Shown piece after piece: positions 17,238 to 27,738 of a stretch of DNA of 64,000 nt; the first letter of the stretch is position 1, and each line of letters starts with the position of its first letter. This DNA is from Brucella tritici (GTDB lineage: Bacteria; Pseudomonadota; Alphaproteobacteria; Rhizobiales; Rhizobiaceae), in NCBI RefSeq assembly GCF_008932295.1, contig NZ_WBWA01000027.1, forward strand, positions 1 to 64,000, written 5' to 3'. The translations under genes and the position numbers were made by a program. The notes beneath the pieces are model-generated. The model had not been told where the DNA came from. It did not search any database and was given only the letters and a program-made list of their open reading frames with translations.

Positions 17238-19889
17238 ATGCGTACTGAAACCGGCCAGACATTCCGTCTCGAAGATTATCGTCCGACCCCATACGCCATA
17301 CCCGAGACGAAACTGGGCTTCTCACTGGAACCGGAAAAAACGCTCGTCCGTGCTACGCTGACGATTGAACGCCGGGATGACACCCCGGCTGGCACACCGT
17401 TGGTTCTCGATGGTGACGAACTGAAGCTTGTCAGCATCGCCATTGACGGCAAGGCGCTTGCCGACAACAGCTATGTCGCAACGCCCGACCAGCTTGAAAT
17501 CAGCGATCTGCCGGAAGGCAAGCGCTTCACGCTTGAAATCGTGACAGAAATCAACCCGACCACCAACCGCCAGCTATCCGGCCTTTATCGCTCCAGTGGC
17601 GTTTATTGCACGCAGTGCGAGGCAGAAGGCTTCCGCCGCATTACCTATTATTATGACCGCCCGGATGTGCTGTCAGTTTATACGGTGCGAGTTGACGCCG
17701 ACAAGCAAGCTGCCCCCATTCTCCTGTCCAATGGCAACCCCGTTGACAGCGGATCGGTCGAAGGCAACTCGGACCGGCACTTCGCAATCTGGCACGATCC
17801 ACACCCAAAACCGTCCTATCTCTTTGCACTCGTTGCCGGATCGCTTGGCGTCGTGAAGGATCACTTCACCACGCAGTCCGGACGGCCTGTCGATCTGGCA
17901 ATCTATGTCGAACATGGCAAGGAAAGCCGGGCACTCTATGCGATGGATGCACTGAAGCGATCCATGCGCTGGGACGAGGAGAAGTTCGGGCGCGAATATG
18001 ATCTCGACGTCTTCAACATCGTTGCCGTTTCCGATTTCAACATGGGCGCGATGGAGAACAAGGGTCTCAACGTCTTCAACGACAAATATGTGCTGGCCGA
18101 TCCCGAAACCGCAACCGACGTCGACTATGCGGGCATCGAAGCGGTGATCGCACACGAATATTTCCATAACTGGACCGGCAACCGCATCACCTGCCGCGAC
18201 TGGTTCCAGCTCTGCCTCAAGGAAGGCCTGACGGTCTATCGCGACCACGAATTTTCCGCCGATGAGCGCTCGGGCCCGGTGAAGCGCATCGCAGAAGTGA
18301 AGATTCTCAAAGCGCAGCAGTTTCCGGAAGACGCCGGGCCGCTCGCTCATCCTGTGCGCCCGCGCGAATATCGTGAGATCAACAATTTCTACACGGCCAC
18401 CGTCTATGAAAAAGGTTCGGAAGTCGTGCGCATGATCCACACGATCATCGGGTCTGAGCTCTTCCGCAAGGGTATGGACCTCTATTTCGAGCGCCATGAC
18501 GGAGAAGCGGCGACTATCGAAGATTTCGTCAAGGTTTTCGCCGATGTTTCCAGCCAGGACTTTTCACAGTTCGCGCTCTGGTACGATCAGGCTGGAACAC
18601 CAAAGGTGGAAGCCGCTTTCGCCTACGATGCTGCGAAGGAAACCTTCACGATTGAACTGGTGCAGTCGCTGGGAGCGACGCCCGGACAAACCGTCAAGAA
18701 GCCGATGCATATCCCGATTGCCTTCGGCCTTCTCGGTTCTGACGGCAAGGATATGATGCCAACATCCGTTGAAGGTGGAGACGTGCGCGGCGACGTAATC
18801 CATCTGCATCGTTCTTCCGAAAAGATCATCTTCCACGGCATCAAGGAACGCCCTGTGCCGTCGCTGTTGCGCGGGTTCTCGGCTCCCGTAAATCTATCAG
18901 CACCTCTATCGGATGATGATCGCGCATTCCTGGCCCTCAACGACAGCGATCCGGTTGCCCGCTGGCAGGCATTAACCGGAATTTTCAACCAGGCCCTGCT
19001 TGAAGGCGCCAAGCGTGTTCGCGGCGGTCATGCACCGGCGATTGATGATAAGGTCATCGAACTTGCCGGAAATATCGCTTCGGACGGGACGCTTGATCCG
19101 GCCTTTCGTGCGCTTTGCCTCACGCTGCCGAGCGAAAGCGACATCGCACGCGAGATGGGCAGCAATGTCGATCCGGATGCGATCCTCGCCAGCCGAAACC
19201 ATTTCGTGGACGCTATTGCCACCCGATATGCCGACGACTTCGCAAAGCTCTATGATGGCCTGAAACAGGATGGCGCTTTCTCGCCGGATGCAGACGCAGC
19301 AGGCAAACGTGCCTTGCGAAACGTGCTGCTCGATTATCTGAGCCGCCACGACAAAAGCCAGAAACGCGCCGCCAGCCAGTTCGTCAATTCGGATAATATG
19401 ACTGACCGCTTCGCGGCGCTGGCCGTGCTGGTGCACCGCTTTGGCGATACGGACGAGGCAAAGGACGCACTGGCAAGTTTCGAGCACCGGTTCGGCAAGG
19501 ATGGTCTTGTGATGGACAAGTGGTTCAGCGTGCAGGCGAGCCGTCCCGGCGACGAAGCCTTGCAGGCTGTGCGCGATCTTACGAAACACGCCCTCTTCTC
19601 GCTCGACAATCCGAACCGCGTCCGCTCCGTGATCGGCTCATTCTCCGCATCCAATCCGACCGGCTTCAATCGCAAGGATGGTGCGGCCTACGAGTTCTTT
19701 GCAGATACGATCCTGTCCATCGATCCAGAAAATCCACAGCTTGCAGCGCGGCTTCTGACTGCGCTTCGCTCCTGGCGTTCGCTTGAACATACCCGCCGCG
19801 AGCATGCAAGGGCAGCGCTGGCGCGTATTTCAGGCGCAGGCAAACTATCTACCGACCTGCGCGATATCGTGGACCGCACTCTCGCCTGA
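17238..19889 (+). CDS. pepN: Aminopeptidase N (M1 metallopeptidase)
   Basis: An 883-residue cytosolic zinc exopeptidase that removes N-terminal residues from peptides. The exopeptidase motif GAMENKG lies near residue 272. The zinc site HEYFHNWTGNR near 306-316 is followed by the third ligand in KEGLTVYRDHEF. DUF3458-type Ig-like and helical C-terminal regions complete the E. coli PepN-like length. AGGGAGAG lies upstream of the ATG at 17238. The stop codon is followed by the GANTC-rich control region of the pleC-type gene. Confidence 0.93.
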   Translation: MRTETGQTFRLEDYRPTPYAIPETKLGFSLEPEKTLVRATLTIERRDDTPAGTPLVLDGDELKLVSIAIDGKALADNSYVATPDQLEISDLPEGKRFTLEIVTEINPTTNRQLSGLYRSSGVYCTQCEAEGFRRITYYYDRPDVLSVYTVRVDADKQAAPILLSNGNPVDSGSVEGNSDRHFAIWHDPHPKPSYLFALVAGSLGVVKDHFTTQSGRPVDLAIYVEHGKESRALYAMDALKRSMRWDEEKFGREYDLDVFNIVAVSDFNMGAMENKGLNVFNDKYVLADPETATDVDYAGIEAVIAHEYFHNWTGNRITCRDWFQLCLKEGLTVYRDHEFSADERSGPVKRIAEVKILKAQQFPEDAGPLAHPVRPREYREINNFYTATVYEKGSEVVRMIHTIIGSELFRKGMDLYFERHDGEAATIEDFVKVFADVSSQDFSQFALWYDQAGTPKVEAAFAYDAAKETFTIELVQSLGATPGQTVKKPMHIPIAFGLLGSDGKDMMPTSVEGGDVRGDVIHLHRSSEKIIFHGIKERPVPSLLRGFSAPVNLSAPLSDDDRAFLALNDSDPVARWQALTGIFNQALLEGAKRVRGGHAPAIDDKVIELAGNIASDGTLDPAFRALCLTLPSESDIAREMGSNVDPDAILASRNHFVDAIATRYADDFAKLYDGLKQDGAFSPDADAAGKRALRNVLLDYLSRHDKSQKRAASQFVNSDNMTDRFAALAVLVHRFGDTDEAKDALASFEHRFGKDGLVMDKWFSVQASRPGDEALQAVRDLTKHALFSLDNPNRVRSVIGSFSASNPTGFNRKDGAAYEFFADTILSIDPENPQLAARLLTALRSWRSLEHTRREHARAALARISGAGKLSTDLRDIVDRTLA

Positions 19890-20182
19890 TTCGCGACCTA
19901 TCCTGATCGTTATGGTGATTCGCTCGTTCCGGCTGCTTAACCAGCAATCGGAACGAGCCATTTCATGCTGATGAACGCAAAGGCGGCGGGCAGTCAGCTT
20001 TCATGAGTCTTTTCATGCCTTTAGCCGAATCAAATGCGATGCTGATTCCACTTAAGAGCTTGAGATTCATGAATAAATTGGCTGACAAAACCCTGATTTT
20101 TACACCTCGTTAACGAATTCGCTGGACAGCGCGAATCACTTTTGATTCATTGATCATATTCGGAGGTGGCGTATTCCGAATC
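19888..20182. promoter_or_regulatory. Cluster of nine GANTC (CcrM) sites upstream of the pleC-type gene
   Basis: GANTC occurs at 19888, 19917, 20005, 20027, 20044, 20064, 20133, 20144 and 20178. About one would be expected by chance in 295 bases. CcrM methylates GANTC in alphaproteobacteria, and clustered sites are found in promoters of cell-cycle genes. The region, including 20183-20217, has no gene. Confidence 0.7.
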
Positions 20183-20217
20183 ACTTCACTCGCAGGGAAT
20201 TCACGAGGGACCAATAT

Positions 20218-22569
20218 ATGGCGAGCACCGACGCGTATGGCGCGCCGGCGGGGACGCATTGCGAATCCGGTCGGAAAAGAAGGAAAGGCAAGCTTTCGGG
20301 CCATGTCAGTCTTCTTGCTGGTCCGGCCTATGGCAAGTTCGTCTCAATCGAGCCTATCCTGCGACGCCTCGTTCCTGCGCTCATCATTATTTTCCTGATT
20401 ATTCTCGGCGTAGCGCGCGTCTTCTCGATGCTGGCGTGGCGCGAGGATATCGAGCAGCAGCATAAGGCATTTCTGTCGGCTGCGACCGCCAATCTCGCAC
20501 AGATGATCGAGCGTGTTGCCAATGGCACCGACGTCGGAGCGCAGATCGCCGCGAAGGACATTCAAGACACGATAGCCGAGTTTCGTTCGCGCGGGCTGTC
20601 GTCGTCCGGCATGACGCTCGCCGTCATTGACCCACAATCCTCCGTGGTGGCAATTTCAGGCCCGATGTCCGATCTATCCGGCAAGTCGGTCGATACGATC
20701 CTTTCGGAAGCACAGCCGCTGTTCCTGTTTGCAGAACGTGCAGGCGTGCTGAAAGTCACACTTCAGGGTGAGCCGGCTTTCGGTGCCTTGTCGAAGCCTA
20801 TGACCCTGCCCTATTCCGTTATCGCCGTCGAACCGGAAAGCGCCATCTTCGCAGAATGGCGCCGCGCCGTGTCGCTCAATGTGACGCTCTTTGCGGGTAC
20901 GACGGGCGTCATGTTCGCCATCCTTTACGCCTATTTCAGCCAGGCAGCGCGAGCCCGCGAGGCCGACGATCTCTCCAACCAAATCCAGCGCCGTATTGAT
21001 CTGGCGCTGGGCCGCGGTCGATGCGGCCTGTGGGATTGGGACATGGCACGCGGTCGCATCTATTGGTCGCGTTCCATGTATGAGATGCTGGGCTACGAAG
21101 CGCAGGATGCGGTGCTGCCATTCGGTGATGTGGCTGCAATCATCAATACGGAAGATGGTGATCTTTATTCGATCGCCGAACAGGCAGCGGCAGGCGATAT
21201 TTCGCATGTCGACCGCGTCTTCCGCATGCGCCACGCCGATGGTTCGTGGGTCTGGATGCGTGTTCGCGCGGAAATCGCCAGCGAAGGCGATCTTCATCTG
21301 GTCGGCATCGCCTTCGACGTCAGCGAACAGCACCGCTTTGCGCAAGCGACGGCGGAAGCCGACATGCGCATCCGCGAAGCCATCGAGAATATTTCGGAAG
21401 CCTTCATCCTGTGGGATTCCAACAACCGCCTCGTCATGGCGAATTCCAAGTTCAGTGAATATGCTGGCCTTCCGGTCTGGACCCTGAAACCCGGTGTGCC
21501 GCGCAACGAAGTTGATGCCCATACACGCCCGTTCACTTTCGAACGCCGCATGGCCAATGAACATAACCGCGCTGGTGGTCAGACCTTTGAACGCCAGCTC
21601 AGCGATGGCCGCTGGCTCCAGGTCAACGAACGTCGCACGCAGGACGGCGGCCTTGTATCCATTGGCACAGACATTACCCAGCTCAAGCTGCATCAGGAAC
21701 GTCTGGTCGACAGCGAACGCCGCCTAATGGCGACGATTCACGACCTGTCGATTGCACGCAAAGGCGAGCGGGATCGCGTGCGTGAACTCTCCGAACTTGC
21801 CCGCAAATACGGTCAGGAAAAGGAACGCGCGGAAGCCGCGAACCGCGCCAAGTCCGAATTCCTCGCCAATATGTCTCACGAGCTGCGCACGCCGCTCAAT
21901 GCGATCATCGGCTTCTCGGAAATGATCCAGGCAGGCACGTTCGGCCCGCTCGGCTCCGACCGTTACGAGGAATACATCAACGACATCCATACAAGCGGCA
22001 ACTTCCTGCTTAATGTCATCAATGACATTCTCGACATGTCGAAGATCGAGGCCGGGCAATTCTCGCTCGACCGTGAGCAGATCGATCTCTGCCCGCTTAT
22101 CAATGAAACGGTACGCATGATTTCGCTGCAGGCGGATGAGAAGAATATTGCGGTCAATACGCGCATCGAAGAGGCAATGCAGCTCTATGCCGACCGGCGC
22201 GCGATCAAGCAGGTGCTCATCAACCTTCTCTCCAATGCGGTGAAGTTCACATCCTACGGCGGGCAGATCACGGTACGGGCGCGAAAGACCGGCTCAGCCC
22301 TCTTCATGACTATTCAGGATACCGGTGTCGGCATTCCAAAATCGGCAATCAAGAAGATCGGCCAGCCCTTCGAACAGGTGGAAAACCAGTTCACCAAGAC
22401 TCATACCGGTTCCGGCCTCGGACTTGCCATCACCCGTTCACTGGCCGAGCTTCACGGCGGCTGGCTTCGCATTCGCTCAACCGAAGGCGTTGGCACCGTG
22501 GTTTCGGTCTGCATCCCTGATCGCAAGCGCGGTCAGGTTGGACATGGTGCGGAAATCCACGCGGCCTGA
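20218..22569 (+). CDS. pleC: PleC-type sensor histidine kinase
   Basis: A 783-residue inner-membrane kinase/phosphatase. Membrane segments at about 51-72 and 220-242 enclose a periplasmic sensor. Then come two PAS-like domains (about 255-380 and 390-490), a coiled coil, HisKA with the phosphorylated histidine near residue 554 ([20 protein letters not shown]), and an HATPase domain ([25 protein letters not shown]). The stretch [14 protein letters not shown] is characteristic of the PleC/DivJ/PdhS kinases that control DivK. The order pepN-pleC-glnE-HK-RR-degP-cycLKJH also matches Sinorhizobium as I remember it. GAGGGA precedes the ATG. Confidence 0.75.
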   Translation: MASTDAYGAPAGTHCESGRKRRKGKLSGHVSLLAGPAYGKFVSIEPILRRLVPALIIIFLIILGVARVFSMLAWREDIEQQHKAFLSAATANLAQMIERVANGTDVGAQIAAKDIQDTIAEFRSRGLSSSGMTLAVIDPQSSVVAISGPMSDLSGKSVDTILSEAQPLFLFAERAGVLKVTLQGEPAFGALSKPMTLPYSVIAVEPESAIFAEWRRAVSLNVTLFAGTTGVMFAILYAYFSQAARAREADDLSNQIQRRIDLALGRGRCGLWDWDMARGRIYWSRSMYEMLGYEAQDAVLPFGDVAAIINTEDGDLYSIAEQAAAGDISHVDRVFRMRHADGSWVWMRVRAEIASEGDLHLVGIAFDVSEQHRFAQATAEADMRIREAIENISEAFILWDSNNRLVMANSKFSEYAGLPVWTLKPGVPRNEVDAHTRPFTFERRMANEHNRAGGQTFERQLSDGRWLQVNERRTQDGGLVSIGTDITQLKLHQERLVDSERRLMATIHDLSIARKGERDRVRELSELARKYGQEKERAEAANRAKSEFLANMSHELRTPLNAIIGFSEMIQAGTFGPLGSDRYEEYINDIHTSGNFLLNVINDILDMSKIEAGQFSLDREQIDLCPLINETVRMISLQADEKNIAVNTRIEEAMQLYADRRAIKQVLINLLSNAVKFTSYGGQITVRARKTGSALFMTIQDTGVGIPKSAIKKIGQPFEQVENQFTKTHTGSGLGLAITRSLAELHGGWLRIRSTEGVGTVVSVCIPDRKRGQVGHGAEIHAA

Positions 22570-25512
22570 TTAGATGGTCAAAAGCTTCTCAAAACTTGTC
22601 CGCACGTCAACGGCGACTTCCGCCAGATGATGCTCGACGCGCTTTATGTCTGGCATGTCGGCCGCACGGCATAGCAGGTCGATCATGCCGGGTATGAATT
22701 CTTCACGTTTGGCATCGCTTCCAAGACACAGACGGATCGTCTGGCTCAGATTGGTATAGAGGCGATGGGCGCCGACAAGGCTATCGGCAAGCGCCGGATC
22801 AGCAAAAGACGGGTCCAGGGCCGAAAGGATTTCTTCTGTACCCAAGGGACGCGGCTTCCGGTCGAGCTTGTTGGCCAGCACGGCAAACTGGGCGATGAAT
22901 TCCAGATCGACAATGCCGCCGGGCTTCAGCTTGAAATCCCAATCATCGGCAGGTGGCTTTTCCTGATAGATGAGGTCGCGCATCTCGCGCACATCCTGGG
23001 CGATCTTCTTCACGTCACGGGGAGAGACAAGAACCTTGTCGATCTCGCTTCTGATGTGATCCATAAACGCCTCGTCGCCATGAATCGGGCGCGCACGGGT
23101 CAAGGCCATATGTTCCCATGTCCATGCTTCGCTGCGTTGATACTTGCCGAAGGATTCGATGTGGGTGGCAACCGGTCCCTTATTGCCGGAAGGGCGCAGC
23201 CGCATATCGACTTCGTAGAGCACGCCTTCCGCAGTTGGCGCAGAAAGTGCTGCAATGAGCCGCTGGGTAAGGCGGATATAATATTGCGAGGGAGCTAGCG
23301 GCTTTTCGCCGTCTGATTCATCCGTCTCCTTGTCGTGATCGTAAAGCAGGATCAGATCGACATCCGAACCGGCGGTGAGTTCGCGACTGCCAAGCTTGCC
23401 CATGGCCAGAAGCGCCACTCTCGCACCCTTAACCTTGCCGTGGCGTCGCTCCAGTTCAGCGGCCACGACTTCGAATGCCTTGCCGATCATCAGTTCAGCC
23501 AGATCGGAAAATGCGCGACCAGCGCGCACGCCATCAATGGCGCTTGTGAGCAGGCGAATACCGATCAGAAAGCGATGTTCGGCAGCGAAGATGCGCAACC
23601 GGTCAAGCACTTCCTCATAATCGGTCGCAGGTCCCAGAAACACGCGAAGGCGTTCTTCCAGATAGGCGCGTGTCGGCATCTCCGAGAAAATCGCCGGATC
23701 GAGCAGACCGTCAAAAACATGCGGGTTGCGCGTGATGATTTCGGCAAGCCGGGGGGCGGCGCTCATAATCATCACGAGAAGGTTCAGGAGACGGGGATTT
23801 GATTGCAATAGGCTGAAAAGCTGGATGCCCGCAGGCAAGCCCTTCAAAAAACCGTCGAAACGCAAGAGCGCTTCATCCGCACGCTTGGTCTCGGCAAAGG
23901 CCTTGAGCAGAGCGGGCGTAAGTTCGGTCAGGCGCTCACGCGCTTCAGCAGATTGCGTGGCGCGATAACGCCCGAAGTGCCACGTGCGGATCACGCGGCA
24001 TATATCGCTCGGGCGCTCATAGCCCATGGCCGCTAGCGTCTCCAGCGTGCCCGGATCATCCACATCGCCAGTGAAGACCAGATTTCCAGATGAGCTTCCA
24101 AGTTCGGGAGCCTGCTCGAACAGGGCCGCATAGTGCTTTTCGACGACCTTGAGCGCATCGAGAAAAACATCTGAAAAGGCCGACGGATCGGCGTAACCCA
24201 TCATATGGGCAACACGCGCAAAGCCTTCATCGTCTTCGGGCAGAATATGCGTCTGCTCGTCGGCGATCATCTGGATGCGGTGCTCTACGTCGCGGAGGAA
24301 ATAATATTCCTTCGCCAAGGCATCGCGAGCCTTCTCGGTGATCCAGCCCCGCTCCGCCAGTCTTGCCAGCATCGGCACTGTCTGGTTGCCACGCAATTCG
24401 GGAAAGCGCCCTCCAGCGATGAGCTGCTGCGTCTGAACGAAGAATTCGATTTCGCGGATGCCGCCACGTCCCAGTTTCACATTGTGGCCGCGCACAGCGA
24501 TATCGCCGTGCCCCTTATGGGCGTGGATCTGCCGCTTGATCGAGTGCACGTCGGCAATGGCCGCATAGTCGAGATATTTGCGCCAGACATAGGGGGAAAG
24601 CTCCGCCAGCACCTGCTTCCCGGATTCGCGGTCCCCTGCAACGGGCCGCGCCTTGATCATCGCCGCGCGTTCCCAGTTCTGGCCGCGCCCTTCGTAATAA
24701 TGAAGTGCCGCGCCGACAGGAATGGCCAGCGGCGTGGAACCGGGGTCCGGACGCAGGCGAAGATCGACGCGGAAGACATAGCCATCGCCGGTGCGGTCCT
24801 GCAGGATGCGGACAAGGCGGCGTGTCAGCCGTGAAAAAGTTTCGACGCATTCATACGGATCGCCGATGGCCGGTCTGGTTTCATCGATGAAGACGATGAG
24901 ATCAATATCGGACGAATAATTGAGTTCACGCGCACCGAACTTGCCCATGCCGAGAACAATCCAGCCACTGTCCTTGTCGGGCTGGTTTCGGTCAGGAAGT
25001 TTAATCTTGCCCGCACTATCCGCATCAAACAGCAGAAACCGGACGGCTGCGCCAGTGCAGGCCTCGGCCAGATCAGTGAGCCAGCCCGTCGTTGCTTCCG
25101 TATTGAAAATGCCAGCGAGATCGCAAAGCGCGATAAGGACATGCGCCTCACGTTTCAGAACACGCAGGCTGGTCATGAGGGAGGCTTCCGTCACGTCTGC
25201 ACTTGCAGCACTGGCCGAGATATCCGCCAGAATATTCTCTAGTGCAGCCTCCGGCGATTTGTCGACGATGCGATCCAGAATACGCGGATGACGGGTCAGT
25301 GCTTCGCGAATGAATGGAGAAAGATCGAGAACGGCCGAGAAGAACGGCGCGGCTTCTGCCTTTTTCAGCAAGGCTACGACGTCTGTAAGTTCCTCTTCTC
25401 CGGCACGCGCCGCAAGGTCGGCCAGGAAGGTCTCCGCCCTTGCGGGATCAAGCGGCGTCAAAGCACGAATCTCTCTCTCCAAGAATAGTGCCGTTGCGTT
25501 TTCTGCCGCCAT
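22570..25512 (-). CDS. glnE: Bifunctional glutamine synthetase adenylyltransferase/deadenylase
   Basis: A 980-residue enzyme that adds AMP to, and removes it from, glutamine synthetase in response to nitrogen status signalled by PII. Two nucleotidyltransferase domains are visible: the N-terminal one with NYSSDIDLIVFIDE (about 203-216) and the C-terminal one with TAGSDVDLILLYDHD (about 720-735). Each is followed by a helical domain (for example LGRGGIREIEFFVQ and LKPGGIVDLEFIAQF). It ends directly against the convergent pleC-type stop with no spacer. Confidence 0.93.
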   Translation of the reverse strand: MAAENATALFLEREIRALTPLDPARAETFLADLAARAGEEELTDVVALLKKAEAAPFFSAVLDLSPFIREALTRHPRILDRIVDKSPEAALENILADISASAASADVTEASLMTSLRVLKREAHVLIALCDLAGIFNTEATTGWLTDLAEACTGAAVRFLLFDADSAGKIKLPDRNQPDKDSGWIVLGMGKFGARELNYSSDIDLIVFIDETRPAIGDPYECVETFSRLTRRLVRILQDRTGDGYVFRVDLRLRPDPGSTPLAIPVGAALHYYEGRGQNWERAAMIKARPVAGDRESGKQVLAELSPYVWRKYLDYAAIADVHSIKRQIHAHKGHGDIAVRGHNVKLGRGGIREIEFFVQTQQLIAGGRFPELRGNQTVPMLARLAERGWITEKARDALAKEYYFLRDVEHRIQMIADEQTHILPEDDEGFARVAHMMGYADPSAFSDVFLDALKVVEKHYAALFEQAPELGSSSGNLVFTGDVDDPGTLETLAAMGYERPSDICRVIRTWHFGRYRATQSAEARERLTELTPALLKAFAETKRADEALLRFDGFLKGLPAGIQLFSLLQSNPRLLNLLVMIMSAAPRLAEIITRNPHVFDGLLDPAIFSEMPTRAYLEERLRVFLGPATDYEEVLDRLRIFAAEHRFLIGIRLLTSAIDGVRAGRAFSDLAELMIGKAFEVVAAELERRHGKVKGARVALLAMGKLGSRELTAGSDVDLILLYDHDKETDESDGEKPLAPSQYYIRLTQRLIAALSAPTAEGVLYEVDMRLRPSGNKGPVATHIESFGKYQRSEAWTWEHMALTRARPIHGDEAFMDHIRSEIDKVLVSPRDVKKIAQDVREMRDLIYQEKPPADDWDFKLKPGGIVDLEFIAQFAVLANKLDRKPRPLGTEEILSALDPSFADPALADSLVGAHRLYTNLSQTIRLCLGSDAKREEFIPGMIDLLCRAADMPDIKRVEHHLAEVAVDVRTSFEKLLTI

Positions 25513-25534
25513 GATCCCCTCTTATGTCACGCCA

Positions 25535-26938
25535 TTATTCGACCTTGCCCGATGGCAATGGAAACTCCAGCACAGCGCGCAGGCCCGGATCATTGCCTTC
25601 AAGACGAAGTGCGCCACCGTGCAATTTCATCACCGCCTTGGCAAGACTTAAACCGAGTCCCGAACCGGGCTGCGTGCGGCTTTCCTCAAGGCGAACAAAC
25701 CGTTCTGTCGCCTGTTCGCGTTTTTCTTCAGGAATGCCGGGACCATTATCGGCAACGATGATGCGGACCCAGTTCGGATCACGCTCCATAGAAAGGCTCA
25801 CTGTCGCAATCCGCTCATCGCCGCCCGCATACTTAATTGCATTGTCGACGAGATTGGAAATCGTCTGCCCGACCAGTTCGCGATTGATATGAAGCGCAAC
25901 TTCATCGAGATCACCAAGTGTCAGGTTCACACCCGCATCCTCGGCAACGGGCTCATACATTTCGGCCACGTCGCGAAGGATCGGCGCTACCGGCATGTTT
26001 TCGAGATTCTCCGATGAATAGCCTGCTTCAAGACGCGAAATCATCAGGATCGCGTTGAAGGTCCGGATCAATTGATCCGACTCGCCGATGATATCTTCAA
26101 GCGCCTCACGATATTCAGGTCCGGCCTTCTTGCCGGAAAGAGCTTCTTCCGCTCGATTGCGCAGGCGCGTCAGCGGCGTCTTGAGATCGTGCGCGATATT
26201 GTCGGAGACCTGCTTCAGCCCCTCGTTCAATTCCAGAATTTTGCCAAGCATGACGTTGAGATTGCCCGACAGGCGGTCGAATTCATCACCCGAGCCGTTG
26301 ACCGGAAGCCTGCCCGTCAAATCCCCATCCATGATGCGCTGTGAAGCCTTGGACACGTCATCGATGCGCTTCAGGGCGCGGCGTCCCACAAACAGCCAGA
26401 TCAAGAGCGCTCCAACGCCCATGATACCTAACGCCAGCATCAGCGACCGGCGAACAACATCACGGAACCGCTCCGGTTCACCCAGATCGCGACCGACCAG
26501 AAGCCGCATGCCGTTCGGCAATGCGATCACGACCGCAATGGCGCGGTGCTCCGTCTCCGTGCCCTGCTCGCCATAGCGCCGATATTTGAACCCGCGCTCA
26601 ATAATGCCATCGGTATCCAGAACACCGGGCTCCACGCTCTCCACATTACCCGCAAGGATGCGGCCTGTCGGATCAGCGACCAGATAGAGATAAGCGCCCG
26701 GCTGGCGCGAGCGATAATCGATTGTCCGCACGAGCTGCGGTATGCCGCCCCGCGCATAGCTCTTGCCAATGCTGCCGATCTCCTCACCCAGCGATTGCTG
26801 GGTCTGCGCGGCCAGCATGGAAGCAGACAGATTGGTCATGTAGAAGACCAGCGCTACCGCGCCGACGATGAACAGCAGCAGATAGAGCGTTGATAGTCGA
26901 ACGGCGGTTGTGCGCATGAGCGCTGAAAAGCGGCTCAT
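25535..26938 (-). CDS. Sensor histidine kinase of a two-component pair
   Basis: A 467-residue membrane kinase. TM1 is about residues 15-37 (LYLLLFIVGAVALVFYMTNL) and TM2 is about 170-190 (LALGIMGVGALLIWLFV). Between them is a periplasmic domain, then HAMP (ALKRIDDVSKASQRIMDGDL), HisKA with the histidine in NIAHDLKTPLTRLRN, and HATPase with NLVDNAIKYAGG, DNGPGIP and GSGLGLSL. The ATG overlaps the regulator's stop codon (TGATG), so translation is coupled; a TTG one codon upstream is also possible. The input signal is unknown; the DegP neighbour suggests envelope stress. Confidence 0.87.
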   Translation of the reverse strand: MSRFSALMRTTAVRLSTLYLLLFIVGAVALVFYMTNLSASMLAAQTQQSLGEEIGSIGKSYARGGIPQLVRTIDYRSRQPGAYLYLVADPTGRILAGNVESVEPGVLDTDGIIERGFKYRRYGEQGTETEHRAIAVVIALPNGMRLLVGRDLGEPERFRDVVRRSLMLALGIMGVGALLIWLFVGRRALKRIDDVSKASQRIMDGDLTGRLPVNGSGDEFDRLSGNLNVMLGKILELNEGLKQVSDNIAHDLKTPLTRLRNRAEEALSGKKAGPEYREALEDIIGESDQLIRTFNAILMISRLEAGYSSENLENMPVAPILRDVAEMYEPVAEDAGVNLTLGDLDEVALHINRELVGQTISNLVDNAIKYAGGDERIATVSLSMERDPNWVRIIVADNGPGIPEEKREQATERFVRLEESRTQPGSGLGLSLAKAVMKLHGGALRLEGNDPGLRAVLEFPLPSGKVE

Positions 26939-27645
26939 CAATCCACCTTGGCGACTGCGGATTGTTTTGCACGTCCGGCCTTCAGCATGTAGCCGGCGCC
27001 ACGCACCGTATGAAGCAGAGGAACGTCGAAGCCCTTCTCGATCTTGGAACGCAAACGCGAGATATGCACGTCAATCACATTGGTCTGCGGATCGAAGTGA
27101 TAATCCCATACGTTTTCGAGCAGCATCGTGCGCGTGACAACCTGTCCGGCATGACGCATCAGATATTCGAGAAGTCGGAATTCGCGAGGCTGGAGCGTAA
27201 TTTCCACATCCTGACGGCGCGCTGTATGCGCAAGCCGGTCAAGCTCCAGATCGCCGACGCGGTAGATCGTATCTGCTTCGCGGGGACTGGAACGACGTTG
27301 CAAAACCTCGACGCGAGCCAGCAGCTCGGAGAATGCATAAGGCTTGGTAAGGTAGTCGTCACCACCGGCTCGCAGTCCTGTGACGCGGTCATCCACTTCG
27401 CCGAGTGCGGAAAGGATCAGGACCGGGGTTTCCATGCCCTTGGCACGCAAACCAGCCACGACGGACAAGCCATCACGCTTCGGCAGCATGCGGTCGACTA
27501 CGAGGACATCGTAGCTTCCATTCTCGGCCAGCGTATAGCCGGTCTCGCCGTCACCGGCGATATCGGCGGAATGTCCGGCCTCGGTGAAGGCCTTCTCCAG
27601 ATAGCGGGCCGCTTCGCGGTCATCTTCAATAACGAGAATCTTCAT
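26938..27645 (-). CDS. OmpR-family response regulator
   Basis: A 235-residue transcription factor. The receiver domain has acidic residues in VIEDDRE, the phosphorylated Asp51 in VVDRMLP, and the lysine in YLTKPYAF. The winged-helix DNA-binding domain ends with FDPQTNVIDVHISRLRSKIE and VRGAGYMLK. The ATG at 27645 (MKILVIEDD) is the natural start; an upstream extension is not conserved in the family. It is cotranscribed with the overlapping kinase and lies just downstream of degP, which may be a target. Confidence 0.9.
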   Translation of the reverse strand: MKILVIEDDREAARYLEKAFTEAGHSADIAGDGETGYTLAENGSYDVLVVDRMLPKRDGLSVVAGLRAKGMETPVLILSALGEVDDRVTGLRAGGDDYLTKPYAFSELLARVEVLQRRSSPREADTIYRVGDLELDRLAHTARRQDVEITLQPREFRLLEYLMRHAGQVVTRTMLLENVWDYHFDPQTNVIDVHISRLRSKIEKGFDVPLLHTVRGAGYMLKAGRAKQSAVAKVD

Positions 27646-27738
27646 GGCGCTACTTATAATACCGTTTGATGATAAGGCGATGCCAGGCGGAGAACCGCCT
27701 GGCATCGAATTGCTCAGAGCCTTAAGGGCTACCGGTCA

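Noticed and set aside
20674-21693. 339-codon open frame opposite the pleC-type gene
   Set aside because: Antisense shadow without family features.
22765-24834. Several open frames opposite glnE
   Set aside because: All are antisense shadows of the adenylyltransferase gene.
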